NCBI RefSeq assembly: GCF_947488185.1
Contig: NZ_CANKYM010000002.1
Span: 806,001 to 870,000 of the forward strand
Source of the DNA: an uncultured Roseobacter sp.
GTDB taxonomy: Bacteria; Pseudomonadota; Alphaproteobacteria; Rhodobacterales; Rhodobacteraceae
DNA: 64,000 nt
Direction of reading: 5' to 3'
In this document: one piece after another, positions 1 through 7,846 of the stretch
Layout: each line of letters starts with the position of its first letter
Position numbering within the stretch: the first letter of the stretch is position 1
Position numbers and translations under genes: made by a program
The notes under the pieces: model-generated
What the model was told of the DNA's origin: nothing
Seen by the model: only the letters and a program-made list of their open reading frames with translations
Database searches by the model: none

Positions 1-885
1 TGGCACGATGATCTGGAAGTCCTTGCCGTTGACCTGCTTGTCACGCAGGCCGAACTGCACGGCATTGGTCAGCGAGTTGACCATGTTGCCGCCGTAGTGG
101 TTCAGCACCAGCGTGTCGGCACCCGATTGCAGCACCGGTGCGATATAAGAGGAGAAATCGGTCTGTGTCAGCGGTGTTTTCACGGCCGCAACGGTTTCCC
201 AGCCCATCGCTTCGGTGGAGGATTTCACCGCTTCTTCGGTGGTGTAGCCCCAGTTGTAATCAGCGGTCAGGTGGTAGGCCTTGCGGTCCGAACCATAGGC
301 GTTTTTCAGCACCGGTGCCAAGGCGGCACCCGACATGTAGGAGTTGAAGAAGTGGCGGAAACCGTTGGCCCGCTTGTCTTTCCCCGTGGTGTCATTGGAG
401 TGCGTGAGGCCCGCCATGAAGATCACGCCTGCCTCCTGGCAGAGCGCCTGCACGGCCACGGCCACCCCGGAGGAGGAACCACCGGTGATCATCACCGCGC
501 CGTCTTTTTCGATCATCGACTTGGCAGAGGCGCGTGCGGCATCCGATTTTGTCTGCGTATCGCCCGTGACATATTCGACCTTCTTGCCGAGGATGCCGTT
601 GCCCTGCAGGGCCTTGGACGTGAATGTATTCATCATGCCGCCGTCGCCGCCCCCGTTCAGGTGCTCGACCGCCAGCTCATAGGCGCGCAGCTCGTCCGCG
701 CCCTCATCCGCATAGGGACCGGACTGAGGCACGTTGAAGCCCAGGGTCACAGTGTCGCCCTGCGGGGCGTTCAGATAGCCTGCATGCGCATCGGCACGCA
801 GATACGTCGGCAGTGTCAGACCAGCGGCACCGGCCACGGCACCGGTCTTGATCAGACCGCGACGCGTAAGTTTCGAATTGGACAT
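1..885 (-). CDS. ABC transporter substrate-binding protein, branched-chain amino acid/amide type (3' end cut by window)
   Basis: This is a periplasmic type I solute-binding protein (Peripla_BP_6 / LivK-UrtA-like) that would deliver a small amide, urea or amino-acid-like ligand to an ABC importer. The N-terminus MSNSKLTRRGLIKTG carries a twin-arginine-like signal followed by an Ala/Gly-rich hydrophobic stretch and a likely cleavage near ADAHA. The mature part contains GFNVPQSGPYADEG and ITGGSSSGVAVAVQ, typical of the family. The start at 885 is preceded by a GGAGGA-type ribosome binding site. The gene runs off the left edge, so permease and ATPase genes probably lie further left. It is divergent from an ScfR-like regulator, which may control it. 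The substrate cannot be read from the sequence. Confidence 0.85.
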   Translation of the reverse strand, partial: MSNSKLTRRGLIKTGAVAGAAGLTLPTYLRADAHAGYLNAPQGDTVTLGFNVPQSGPYADEGADELRAYELAVEHLNGGGDGGMMNTFTSKALQGNGILGKKVEYVTGDTQTKSDAARASAKSMIEKDGAVMITGGSSSGVAVAVQALCQEAGVIFMAGLTHSNDTTGKDKRANGFRHFFNSYMSGAALAPVLKNAYGSDRKAYHLTADYNWGYTTEEAVKSSTEAMGWETVAAVKTPLTQTDFSSYIAPVLQSGADTLVLNHYGGNMVNSLTNAVQFGLRDKQVNGKDFQIIVP

Positions 886-1020
886 GAAAATCCTCCCAGT
901 TGGTAAAACGAACACCCGATGTTTCCTCCAAAATCGGGCGCGCGATGCACAAAGGTGCAAACTTAGTTATCGCGCAGTAAGTGAAAATTGCGCAACAAGT
1001 GCCTTGAAATGCTCATTTAT

Positions 1021-1060
1021 TTTGTAAATAAATCGACAGATTGGCAGGGTGATTTGTAAA
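1021..1060. promoter_or_regulatory. Paired TTTGTAAA operator-like repeats
   Basis: TTTGTAAATAAA begins at 1021 and TTTGTAAATTAAA at 1053. The two identical octamers are 32 bp apart, about three helical turns, between the divergent binding-protein gene and the ScfR-like regulator. ScfR-family regulators such as PccR of Rhodobacter sphaeroides are known to use a TTTGCAAA-type motif, so these are candidate autoregulatory sites. The binding assignment is inference. Confidence 0.5.
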
Positions 1061-1121
1061 TTAAATGATGTTGCGGCGCAGAAAGCCGTTGAAAAGGCAT
1101 GATATTGCGGAAGAGGTTGAA

Positions 1122-2411
1122 ATGGCACGCGAAGGGTTGACCGGCAGTCGGATCAGGGAACGACGGTCAGTTGCGGGCCTGCGGCAGGCCGATCTTGCTC
1201 GATCTTTAGGGATTTCGGCTTCCTACCTCAATCTGATTGAACACAACCGGCGCAGAATCGGCGGTAAGCTGCTGCTGAACATCGCACGCGTTCTGGATGT
1301 AGAGCCGTCGATGCTCACCGAAGGGGCTGAGGCGGCGCTGATTGCCACGCTGCGTGAGGCGGCAACGGCGGCCAATCTGACCGAAGCAGAGGCGGGGCGC
1401 GCCGATGAATTCGCCGGTCGTTTCCCGGGATGGGCAGAGGTCCTGGCGACCGGTCACCGGCGCATTGCCAGTCTGGAGCGCACGGTGGAAACCCTGTCGG
1501 ACAGGTTGACCCATGACCCGCATCTGGCGGCCTCGGTGCATGAGCTTTTGTCGACGGCGGCGGCGATCCGGTCCACGGCGGCCATTCTGGCCGATGATGC
1601 GGAGTTGACGGATGAATGGCGCGACCGATTTCATGCCAACATCAATCAGGAAAGCAGGCGGCTTGCCGACAGTTCCAAGGCGCTGGTGCAGTATCTCGAT
1701 GCCGGGCAGGGGGTGGAGGATGCAGGCGCCAGCCCGCAGGACGAGTTGGAAGCCTTTCTGAGCGAGCACGATTATACTTTCGCCGCGCTGGAGCAGGGCA
1801 AGGATACGCCGGAGGGCATGATCGCCGCCGCGTCCAGCCTCAGATCCAACGCCGCACGTCACATGGCACGCGGGATTCTTGAGCGCGTGGTCGAGGATGC
1901 GCGGCAGGTTCCGTTGCCCAGGCTGCAAAGCGCGCTGAACGAGACCGGCCCCGATCCGGTGGCTCTGGCGCGACACCTCACCGTGCCCGTGGCGATGGTC
2001 CTGCGGCGCATGGCGAGCCTGCCCGCCCTGGAGGCTGGCTTGGTGGTCTGTGACCGCGCCGGCAGCCTGCTCTTTCGCAAGCCGACCACTGGCTTTGTCA
2101 TTCCACGGTTCGGTCCGGCCTGCGCGCTCTGGCCGCTCTTTTCCGTGTTGGGGCAGCCCGGGCAGGTGATCCGCACCCCGCTGGTGCAACTGGGACGCGG
2201 GCGCGCGGCCTTTGACTGTTTTGCGGTGGCTGAGGTGGTTGGCGCGCCCAGCTACAATCAGACGCCTCTGGTGCAGGCGAGCATGCTGGTGCTGCCCAAC
2301 AGCGCCGCCGATGCCGCCCAGCCCGCAGAAGTGGGTGCCTCCTGCAGCGTTTGCCCGCGTGACGGTTGCGCCGGACGGCGCGAGCCCTCGATCCTCAGCA
2401 ATGGATTGTAA
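1122..2411 (+). CDS. ScfR-like XRE-family transcriptional regulator
   Basis: A DNA-binding regulator with an N-terminal XRE helix-turn-helix (about residues 5-60: GSRIRERRSVAGLRQADLAR, then SASYLNLIEHNRR) and a long effector region ending in a DUF2083-like C-terminus with the cysteine cluster CSVCPRDGC. This layout matches short-chain fatty acyl-CoA responsive regulators (ScfR/RamB type), though it is shorter than typical members and shows no clear IrrE-like middle domain. An in-frame ATG lies at 1065, but the ATG at 1122 has an AAGAGG ribosome binding site and starts just before the HTH, so 1122 was chosen. It is divergent from the binding-protein gene, which is its likely target. The family call is strong; the ligand is unknown. 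Confidence 0.8.
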   Translation: MAREGLTGSRIRERRSVAGLRQADLARSLGISASYLNLIEHNRRRIGGKLLLNIARVLDVEPSMLTEGAEAALIATLREAATAANLTEAEAGRADEFAGRFPGWAEVLATGHRRIASLERTVETLSDRLTHDPHLAASVHELLSTAAAIRSTAAILADDAELTDEWRDRFHANINQESRRLADSSKALVQYLDAGQGVEDAGASPQDELEAFLSEHDYTFAALEQGKDTPEGMIAAASSLRSNAARHMARGILERVVEDARQVPLPRLQSALNETGPDPVALARHLTVPVAMVLRRMASLPALEAGLVVCDRAGSLLFRKPTTGFVIPRFGPACALWPLFSVLGQPGQVIRTPLVQLGRGRAAFDCFAVAEVVGAPSYNQTPLVQASMLVLPNSAADAAQPAEVGASCSVCPRDGCAGRREPSILSNGL

Positions 2412-2470
2412 ACGCAGTCGTCGTACCGGTTTTTGACGTCAGGGACGCGTCGATGCCGCCCTTCAAAGCT

Positions 2471-2499
2471 TTGACAGGCAGCATAAAACAGACGATAGT
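2471..2499 (+). promoter_or_regulatory. Sigma70-like promoter of the response-regulator operon
   Basis: TTGACA at 2471-2476 is followed after exactly 17 bp by GATAGT at 2494-2499, upstream of the response regulator at 2567. The -35 box is perfect and the -10 box matches the consensus at four of six positions. Confidence 0.5.
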
Positions 2500-2566
2500 T
2501 TAACTTCGCCCCGAGGGAGGCAGGCAACATGTCTGACGGGGCAGCGCCTTTTGGGAGGAGGTCGCG

Positions 2567-2950
2567 ATGGGAAAGCATGTGCTTTTGGTCGAAGATGAGC
2601 TGAACATCATCGAAGCCATTCGATTTTTGCTGAGCCGGGAGGGTTGGCAGGTGGACACACATTCTGACGGAGCCGATGCCACGGACGTGATCCGCAGCAG
2701 CAAGCCCGACCTAGTGGTGCTGGACGTGATGCTGCCGGGCAAAAGCGGTTTCGACATCCTTGAGGAATTGCGCGGCGATGCGGCCACAGCCGATCTGCCG
2801 GTGCTGATGCTGACCGCGCGGGGGCAGAGCCGGGACCGCGAAATGGCGGAGAAAGCCGGTGTGAGCCGTTTCATGACCAAGCCCTTTTCCAATACCGAGG
2901 TTCTGACAGCGGTGCGCGATCTGCTCTACGTGCACGGGCAGCGGACCTGA
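2567..2950 (+). CDS. CheY-like single-domain response regulator
   Basis: This 127-residue protein is a stand-alone receiver domain with no output domain. The acidic pocket (E9, D10), the phospho-acceptor D53 in VVLDVMLPGKSG, T83 in LTARG and K105 in MTKPFS are all present, so it should be phosphorylatable. It is the first gene of a tight three-gene operon, four bases before a small membrane protein, and the histidine kinase two genes downstream is the obvious partner. The start at 2567 follows GGGAGGAGG. Without an output domain it probably acts by protein-protein contact or as a phosphate relay. Confidence 0.9.
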   Translation: MGKHVLLVEDELNIIEAIRFLLSREGWQVDTHSDGADATDVIRSSKPDLVVLDVMLPGKSGFDILEELRGDAATADLPVLMLTARGQSRDREMAEKAGVSRFMTKPFSNTEVLTAVRDLLYVHGQRT

Positions 2951-2953
2951 GCG

Positions 2954-3229
2954 ATGGCGCCGCGCGGCTCACCGCTGTTTCTGGAACGCGGCAGTTACCG
3001 CCAGCGCCGGGTCATGGATGCAGCACGACTGGTGGTGTTTCTCGGCGTCGGCCTGTGGATGATCCCGCTTTTGTGGCCCACCGGAGGGGCGGCGGAGGAG
3101 GCCGTGCCAATGTCGCGCGCGCTGCTCTATGTCTTTGGCATCTGGTCGCTGCTGATCCTGGCGTCGGTCTATCTGGCCTATCGCATGCGGTGGCTGCCGA
3201 AGACGCCGGAGGACGCTGAGGCGCCATGA
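2954..3229 (+). CDS. Small two-helix membrane protein
   Basis: A 91-residue protein of unrecognised family with two predicted transmembrane helices: about residues 24-41 (ARLVVFLGVGLWMIPLLW) and 57-75 (LYVFGIWSLLILASVYLAY), followed by a basic-then-acidic tail. It starts four bases after the response regulator and overlaps the start of the transporter-like histidine kinase by four bases, so all three are translated together. Small membrane proteins in this position resemble the accessory subunits found beside sodium:solute symporters, so an accessory or stability role for the kinase is a reasonable inference but is not shown by any motif. Confidence 0.75.
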   Translation: MAPRGSPLFLERGSYRQRRVMDAARLVVFLGVGLWMIPLLWPTGGAAEEAVPMSRALLYVFGIWSLLILASVYLAYRMRWLPKTPEDAEAP

Positions 3230-5922
3230 TGGCCTCGCTCAATGCACTGGTCGCGGTCTGCCTGGCCTATGTGTTTTTCCTGTTCTGCGTGGCCTTTGCC
3301 GCTGAACGGGCAGGGGTGCGGGGGCGGGCCCGGTGGCTGCTGCGCTCCCCGCTGGTCTACACGCTGTCGCTGTCGATCTACTGCACCGCCTGGACGTTCT
3401 ACGGCGCGGTGGGCTATGCCGCCCGGTCGGGGCTGGAGTATGTGACGATCTATCTTGGCCCCAGCCTTGTGATGATCGGCTGGTGGTGGATCGCGCGGCG
3501 GCTGGTGCGGATCGGGCGCAGCCACAAGGTCACCTCCATCGCCGACCTCATCTCTTCGCGCTATGGCAAATCCAACGGCCTTGCCATCGTGGTCACGGTG
3601 ATGGCGGTGATCGGTGTGACGCCCTACATCGCTCTGCAACTTCAATCGGTTACGGCCTCCCTGTCCCTCTTTGCCGCCGCCGAGCAGGGCAGCCTCACGG
3701 ATGCGGACGAGGCCCGCGCCGCCGGGTTCTGGATTGCCGTGGGCCTTGCGCTTTTCACGGTGCTCTTCGGCACCCGCAATCTCAACGTGAACGAGCGTCA
3801 GCACGGGGTGGTGATCGCCGTCGCGGTGGAGGCGGTGGTCAAGCTGATCGCCCTGCTGGCGGTCGGTGTCTTTGTCGTCTGGGGGATCGCGGGCGGTGTG
3901 TCGGAAACGCTGGCGCGGATCGATGCCTCGGATCTCGGCACATGGGAGATGGATGGCAGCCGCTGGGCCGGGCTGACCTTTGTCTCTGCCGCCGCCTTCC
4001 TCTGTCTGCCGCGCATGTTTCAGGTCATGGTGGTGGAGAACGACGACGAGCGACACCTGCAGATCGCAAGCTGGGCCTTTCCCCTCTACCTCATGCTCAT
4101 GAGCCTTTTCGTGGTGCCGATTGCGGTGATCGGTCTCGATCTGCTGCCAGCGGGATCGAACCCGGATTTCTTCGTGCTCAGCCTGCCGCTCAGCCAGGGG
4201 CGCGAGGGCCTTGCGACGCTGAGCTTCCTGGGCGGGTTCTCCTCGGCAACATCCATGGTGATCGTGGCCACGCTGGCGCTCAGCACGATGGTGTCGAACC
4301 ACGTGGTCATGCCCGTCTTTCTCTACCTGCATCAGGGGGGCGCCACTCAATCTGGGGACGTGCGCAATGTGGTCATCCTGTCGCGGCGTCTGTCCATCCT
4401 CGCCATCATTGGGTTCGGCTATATCTACTACCGCCTGTCGGGCGGCTCTGGCGCCCTGGCCGCCATTGGCCTGATCTCCTTTGCCGGGGTGGCGCAATTC
4501 CTGCCCGCCATGCTGGGCGGTATCTTCTGGCGCGGCGCGACACGGGCCGGAGCGTTGATGGGCCTGGGTGTAGGCTTTTCCGTCTGGGTTTTCACCATGT
4601 TGCTGCCGAGCTTCGGGCCGGATGCGATCCTAAGTGCCGCGGTGTTTGATCAGGGGCTTTTTGGCATCAACGGGCTCCGCCCGCAGGCGCTCTTCGGTAT
4701 TCCGGGGCTTGATCCGACGGTGCATGCGATTTTCTGGAGCCTGCTGCTGAACGCGGTCAGTTTCGCGCTGGTCTCTCTGCTGACCTTTCCGGACCCGTTG
4801 GAGCGGCTGCAGGGCGCGCAATTCGTCAATGTCTTCGATCATTCCGGTCAGACCCGCGGTTGGCAGGCCCCCGTGGCCGAAAGCGAAGATCTGATGATCA
4901 TGGCGCAGCGTATCCTCGGGGCGGAGGAGGCGCAGCGCCTGTTTCAGACCGAGGCGGACAGGCAGGGCAATGGGGGCTATCTGCCCAAACCCACCGCGGA
5001 TTTCCTGCAACGGCTGGAGCTGGAACTGGCGGGCTCGGTTGGCGGCGCCACGGCCCATGCGATGATCAGCCAGATCGTGGGCGGCACCGCCGTTTCGGTG
5101 CAGGACCTGCTCGCGGTAGCGGACGAATCCGCCCAGATGCTGGAATACTCCAGCCAGCTTGAGGCCAAGTCGCGCGAGTTGAGCCAGACCGCCGCCCAGT
5201 TGCGCGACGCCAACGCGAAGCTGATGCAGCTCAGCGATCAGAAGGATGCCTTCCTCAGCCAGATCAGCCACGAGCTGCGTACGCCGATGACCTCGATCCG
5301 CGCCTTTTCGGAGATTCTGCGCGATACCGACGGGCTCGGCCCGCTGGAAAAAACAAAATACGCCAACATCATCCACGTAGAGGCGATCCGCCTGACCCGG
5401 TTGCTGGATGATCTGCTGGATCTTTCCGTACTGGAGAACGGGCAGGTGACGCTGAACCGGCAATCGGGCAGCCTTGTGGATCTGCTGGACCACGCCATTG
5501 CAACCGCGCAGGCCAGCGAGGCGCGGCCCATCACCTTTAAACGCAGACGCCTTGATGAAACGGTCACCCTGCACACGGATCTGGACCGGCTGAGCCAGGT
5601 TTTTATCAACCTGATCACCAACGCGCAGAAATATTGCCTTGCGCAGGATCCGGAACTGCGGATCGACGTCACCCAGTCAGGGGAGCGCGTGGTGATTGAT
5701 TTTATCGATAACGGGTGGGGTATTCCCGCCGCATCGCGTGACGTGATGTTCGAGAAATTTAGCCGGATCGGCGCGCAGGATGGCAATGGTGCGGGCCTGG
5801 GTCTTGCCATCTGTCGTGAAATCATGGCGCGGCTTGGCGGTGATGTGAGCTATCTGGACGGCACCGGTGGCACCGCTTTCCGGGTCACTCTCCCGCATTC
5901 TCAGGCACTGGCCGCGCAGTAG
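3226..5922 (+). CDS. Sodium:solute symporter-type sensor histidine kinase (CbrA-like)
   Basis: A fusion of an SLC5/PutP-like transporter domain to a histidine kinase. About residues 1-470 form a dozen or so hydrophobic helices with SSS-family features such as LISSRYGKSNG. A linker and coiled coil (about 610-670) leads to the HisKA dimerisation domain with phospho-accepting H682 in FLSQISHELRTPM. The HATPase domain has an N-box (INLITNAQKY), G1 (DNGWGIP) and G2 (GAGLGLAI). CbrA of pseudomonads has the same architecture and links transport or sensing of amino acids to gene control. No receiver domain is attached; the receiver encoded at 2567 is the likely partner. The substrate is unknown. Confidence 0.92.
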   Translation: MMASLNALVAVCLAYVFFLFCVAFAAERAGVRGRARWLLRSPLVYTLSLSIYCTAWTFYGAVGYAARSGLEYVTIYLGPSLVMIGWWWIARRLVRIGRSHKVTSIADLISSRYGKSNGLAIVVTVMAVIGVTPYIALQLQSVTASLSLFAAAEQGSLTDADEARAAGFWIAVGLALFTVLFGTRNLNVNERQHGVVIAVAVEAVVKLIALLAVGVFVVWGIAGGVSETLARIDASDLGTWEMDGSRWAGLTFVSAAAFLCLPRMFQVMVVENDDERHLQIASWAFPLYLMLMSLFVVPIAVIGLDLLPAGSNPDFFVLSLPLSQGREGLATLSFLGGFSSATSMVIVATLALSTMVSNHVVMPVFLYLHQGGATQSGDVRNVVILSRRLSILAIIGFGYIYYRLSGGSGALAAIGLISFAGVAQFLPAMLGGIFWRGATRAGALMGLGVGFSVWVFTMLLPSFGPDAILSAAVFDQGLFGINGLRPQALFGIPGLDPTVHAIFWSLLLNAVSFALVSLLTFPDPLERLQGAQFVNVFDHSGQTRGWQAPVAESEDLMIMAQRILGAEEAQRLFQTEADRQGNGGYLPKPTADFLQRLELELAGSVGGATAHAMISQIVGGTAVSVQDLLAVADESAQMLEYSSQLEAKSRELSQTAAQLRDANAKLMQLSDQKDAFLSQISHELRTPMTSIRAFSEILRDTDGLGPLEKTKYANIIHVEAIRLTRLLDDLLDLSVLENGQVTLNRQSGSLVDLLDHAIATAQASEARPITFKRRRLDETVTLHTDLDRLSQVFINLITNAQKYCLAQDPELRIDVTQSGERVVIDFIDNGWGIPAASRDVMFEKFSRIGAQDGNGAGLGLAICREIMARLGGDVSYLDGTGGTAFRVTLPHSQALAAQ

Positions 5923-5940
5923 GTTTTTCGCTGAAAAACC
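5922..5940. repeat. Short inverted repeat after the kinase gene
   Basis: GGTTTTTC and GAAAAACC form an 8-bp stem with a GCT loop directly at the kinase stop codon. The stem is AT-rich and no U-tract follows, so its role as a terminator is doubtful. Confidence 0.3.
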
Positions 5941-6047
5941 GCATGTTTCTGAGGACATAAAGGCAATAGTAACCATTGTCCCTTATCCCGGCCCTACAGG
6001 ACCGCGCGCGATGGGCGAGGCGCCGGTTATCTTGACAAGGGCCGCAG

Positions 6048-7262
6048 ATGTCAGTTTTGCAGCGCAAGGCGCAGGCAGGAAAGCAGGAGCATCAGGCACG
6101 GGCAATGACCGTGCCCAAAGCGCTGCGCGTGAGTGTCGCCAAAATCGCTGATGAAGTCTTCGGCATGGCCCTTGTGGTGATCGGGATCACGCAGGAACGC
6201 TGTGACGGCGACACGATTTCCGAAAAGCTTGATGACGATTCCCTGTTGATGCTGCTGGATGGCCCTAGCGGTGCCTCGGGCGGCGCGATGTTGGGGCCGG
6301 AGCTGGTTGGTGCGATGATCCAGCAGCAAACCACTGGAAAGATCGCAACGACCTCTCCTGCGCAACGCCCGCTGACGGCCACGGACGCGTCCTTATCTGC
6401 ACCGCTGTTGGATTCACTTTTTGAGCGGGCCCATAGGCTTCTGGAGACGGATGTCGATCGCGATATGTTTCCCCCCTATAAATTCGGGGCGCGGGTGGAG
6501 AACGCACGCCTCTTTGGATTGGCGTTGGATGCAACGGAATACACGCTTTTCAAGCTCACGGTGGATATTGCCGGCGGGGCGTTCCAGTCGGGCCTGACCC
6601 TGCTACTGCCCGTCGTGGAAAAACGTTTCGAACCTGTCGCCTCCGATGAAGAAAATGCTGAGACTAAGACAGGCCCGGTCACCCTGGAAAAGACCGTGAT
6701 GACAATGAAGGCTGATCTGATGGCCATCTTGGGGCGCGTGCGACTGCCTCTGGCGCAGTTGGAGAAACTCGCTGCGGGAGATGAGCTGGCCTTGCGTCCG
6801 GATGCGTTTGATTCTGTCGAAATCAGAACCCTAGATGGGCGCGTGATCAGTCGTGGGGCCATGGGGCAGGTGGACGGACAGCGCGCCATTCAACTGGAAA
6901 ATGTCGCAGCTACGGGTGACAGCCCGAAGCGCCGGGTGAGTGATCGTGACGATCTAGACTTGCCACAGGTCAAGATGACGGATTATGGGGCAGAGGCAGA
7001 TACCCCAGCGGCCTTACCGGATCTGACGCAGGAGATCGCGCCGGCCCTCGCCGATGATTTGCCGGACTTGCCGGACTTGCCCGATTTGCCGGACTTACCA
7101 GCCTTTGAGGAAGAGGCAGCATTGCCGGATTTGCCCGAGGTCGACACTGGCGCCGCGCTTCCTGATCTGCCCGACCTGCCAGATTTGCCGGATCTGCCTG
7201 ATCTCGACGGAGCAGAGGAGTTGCCGTCGATAGAGGGGTTGTCTGATCTGAAGTCCGCCTGA
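6048..7262 (+). CDS. FliM/FliN-family (SpoA-domain) protein with Asp-Leu-Pro repeat tail
   Basis: A 404-residue protein. The N-terminal half (VPKALRVSVAKIADEVFG and LLMLLDGPSGASGGAMLG) resembles a FliM-like middle domain. About residues 220-290 (ILGRVRLPLAQLEKLAAGDE, then GRVISRGAMGQVDG) match the SpoA domain of FliM/FliN switch proteins. The last 90 residues are acidic and low-complexity, with two runs of the tripeptide DLP (five and five copies) and further single copies. No other flagellar gene is present nearby, so it may be a diverged, non-switch member. The start at 6048 keeps a basic N-terminal helix; 6105 is an alternative. The family assignment rests on motif resemblance only. Confidence 0.7.
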   Translation: MSVLQRKAQAGKQEHQARAMTVPKALRVSVAKIADEVFGMALVVIGITQERCDGDTISEKLDDDSLLMLLDGPSGASGGAMLGPELVGAMIQQQTTGKIATTSPAQRPLTATDASLSAPLLDSLFERAHRLLETDVDRDMFPPYKFGARVENARLFGLALDATEYTLFKLTVDIAGGAFQSGLTLLLPVVEKRFEPVASDEENAETKTGPVTLEKTVMTMKADLMAILGRVRLPLAQLEKLAAGDELALRPDAFDSVEIRTLDGRVISRGAMGQVDGQRAIQLENVAATGDSPKRRVSDRDDLDLPQVKMTDYGAEADTPAALPDLTQEIAPALADDLPDLPDLPDLPDLPAFEEEAALPDLPEVDTGAALPDLPDLPDLPDLPDLDGAEELPSIEGLSDLKSA

Positions 7263-7270
7263 TTGCGGAG

Positions 7271-7702
7271 TCAGCGCTTCATCTGCGCGACGGCCACGAG
7301 GGTTGGGCCAAGATGTGTCAGATCGTAGCCGCCGCCGCGTGCCGCCTCAATAATGTCATCTGCGGGCATATCTTGCGCCGCTGCCAGTGCCCACGCGATG
7401 GTGGAGCGCGTCCCCGAGGCGCAATAGGCCAACACCGGACCGTCGCATCGGTCCATCAACGCCCGGTTGGTGGCGATGACCTCTGCCGTCATGGTCTGAT
7501 GGGTCAGCGGTTGCACCGCAAATTCAAGCCCCGCAGCCTCGGCGGCTGCCTGTATCGCGGCACATTGATGGCTGGGCGGCACTTCCCCGTCTGGTCGGTT
7601 GCAGAGAACCAGTTTGATACCCGCCGCAACGATGTCGGCCATGTCTTCAGGCGCAATCTGTGGCGCTGCATAAAAGTGAGGTGTGATTTGGCGCATATCC
7701 AT
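7271..7702 (-). CDS. DUF442 / TIGR01244-type phosphatase-like sulfurtransferase
   Basis: A 143-residue protein of the tyrosine-phosphatase-like fold found beside or fused to Blh beta-lactamase-like hydrolases. It begins MDMRQITPHFYAAPQIAPED and carries the P-loop CASGTRS with catalytic C94 and R99. Such domains are associated with persulfide or sulfide metabolism. An upstream in-frame start would lengthen it to 7780, but the ATG at 7702 lies nine bases after AGG and matches the family's usual N-terminus. It is followed in the same direction by nothing; the metallo-hydrolase gene lies upstream on the same strand 144 bases away, so the two may be co-transcribed. Confidence 0.8.
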   Translation of the reverse strand: MDMRQITPHFYAAPQIAPEDMADIVAAGIKLVLCNRPDGEVPPSHQCAAIQAAAEAAGLEFAVQPLTHQTMTAEVIATNRALMDRCDGPVLAYCASGTRSTIAWALAAAQDMPADDIIEAARGGGYDLTHLGPTLVAVAQMKR

Positions 7703-7846
7703 GGGCATAGACCTATGCAAGGTGCCGGGCACTGTCCAGACAGGCGCAGCGGAAAGCCGCAGAGAGTGGGTTAGATTCAAAACAGGCCATGGTCTCTGCG
7801 CGTTTCTCAGGCAGTGTTACGCCCCGTCGGGTAATGCGACACACGA

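Noticed and set aside
1065..1121. ATG at 1065 as the start of the ScfR-like regulator
   Set aside because: It has no ribosome binding site and lies at the end of the operator repeat; the ATG at 1122 has AAGAGG and gives the family N-terminus.
3178..4497. Long minus-strand open frame opposite the transporter-like kinase gene
   Set aside because: It is rich in His, Arg, Gln and Gly with no recognisable domain, and lies entirely antisense to a well-supported kinase gene. Such frames are expected in GC-rich DNA.
5922..5940. Intrinsic terminator after the kinase gene
   Set aside because: The 8-bp stem is AT-rich with a three-base loop and no U-tract, so it was listed only as an inverted repeat.
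7052..7206. Tandem 9-base repeats as a possible CRISPR or satellite
   Set aside because: The repeats are in frame, encode Asp-Leu-Pro and have no spacers.
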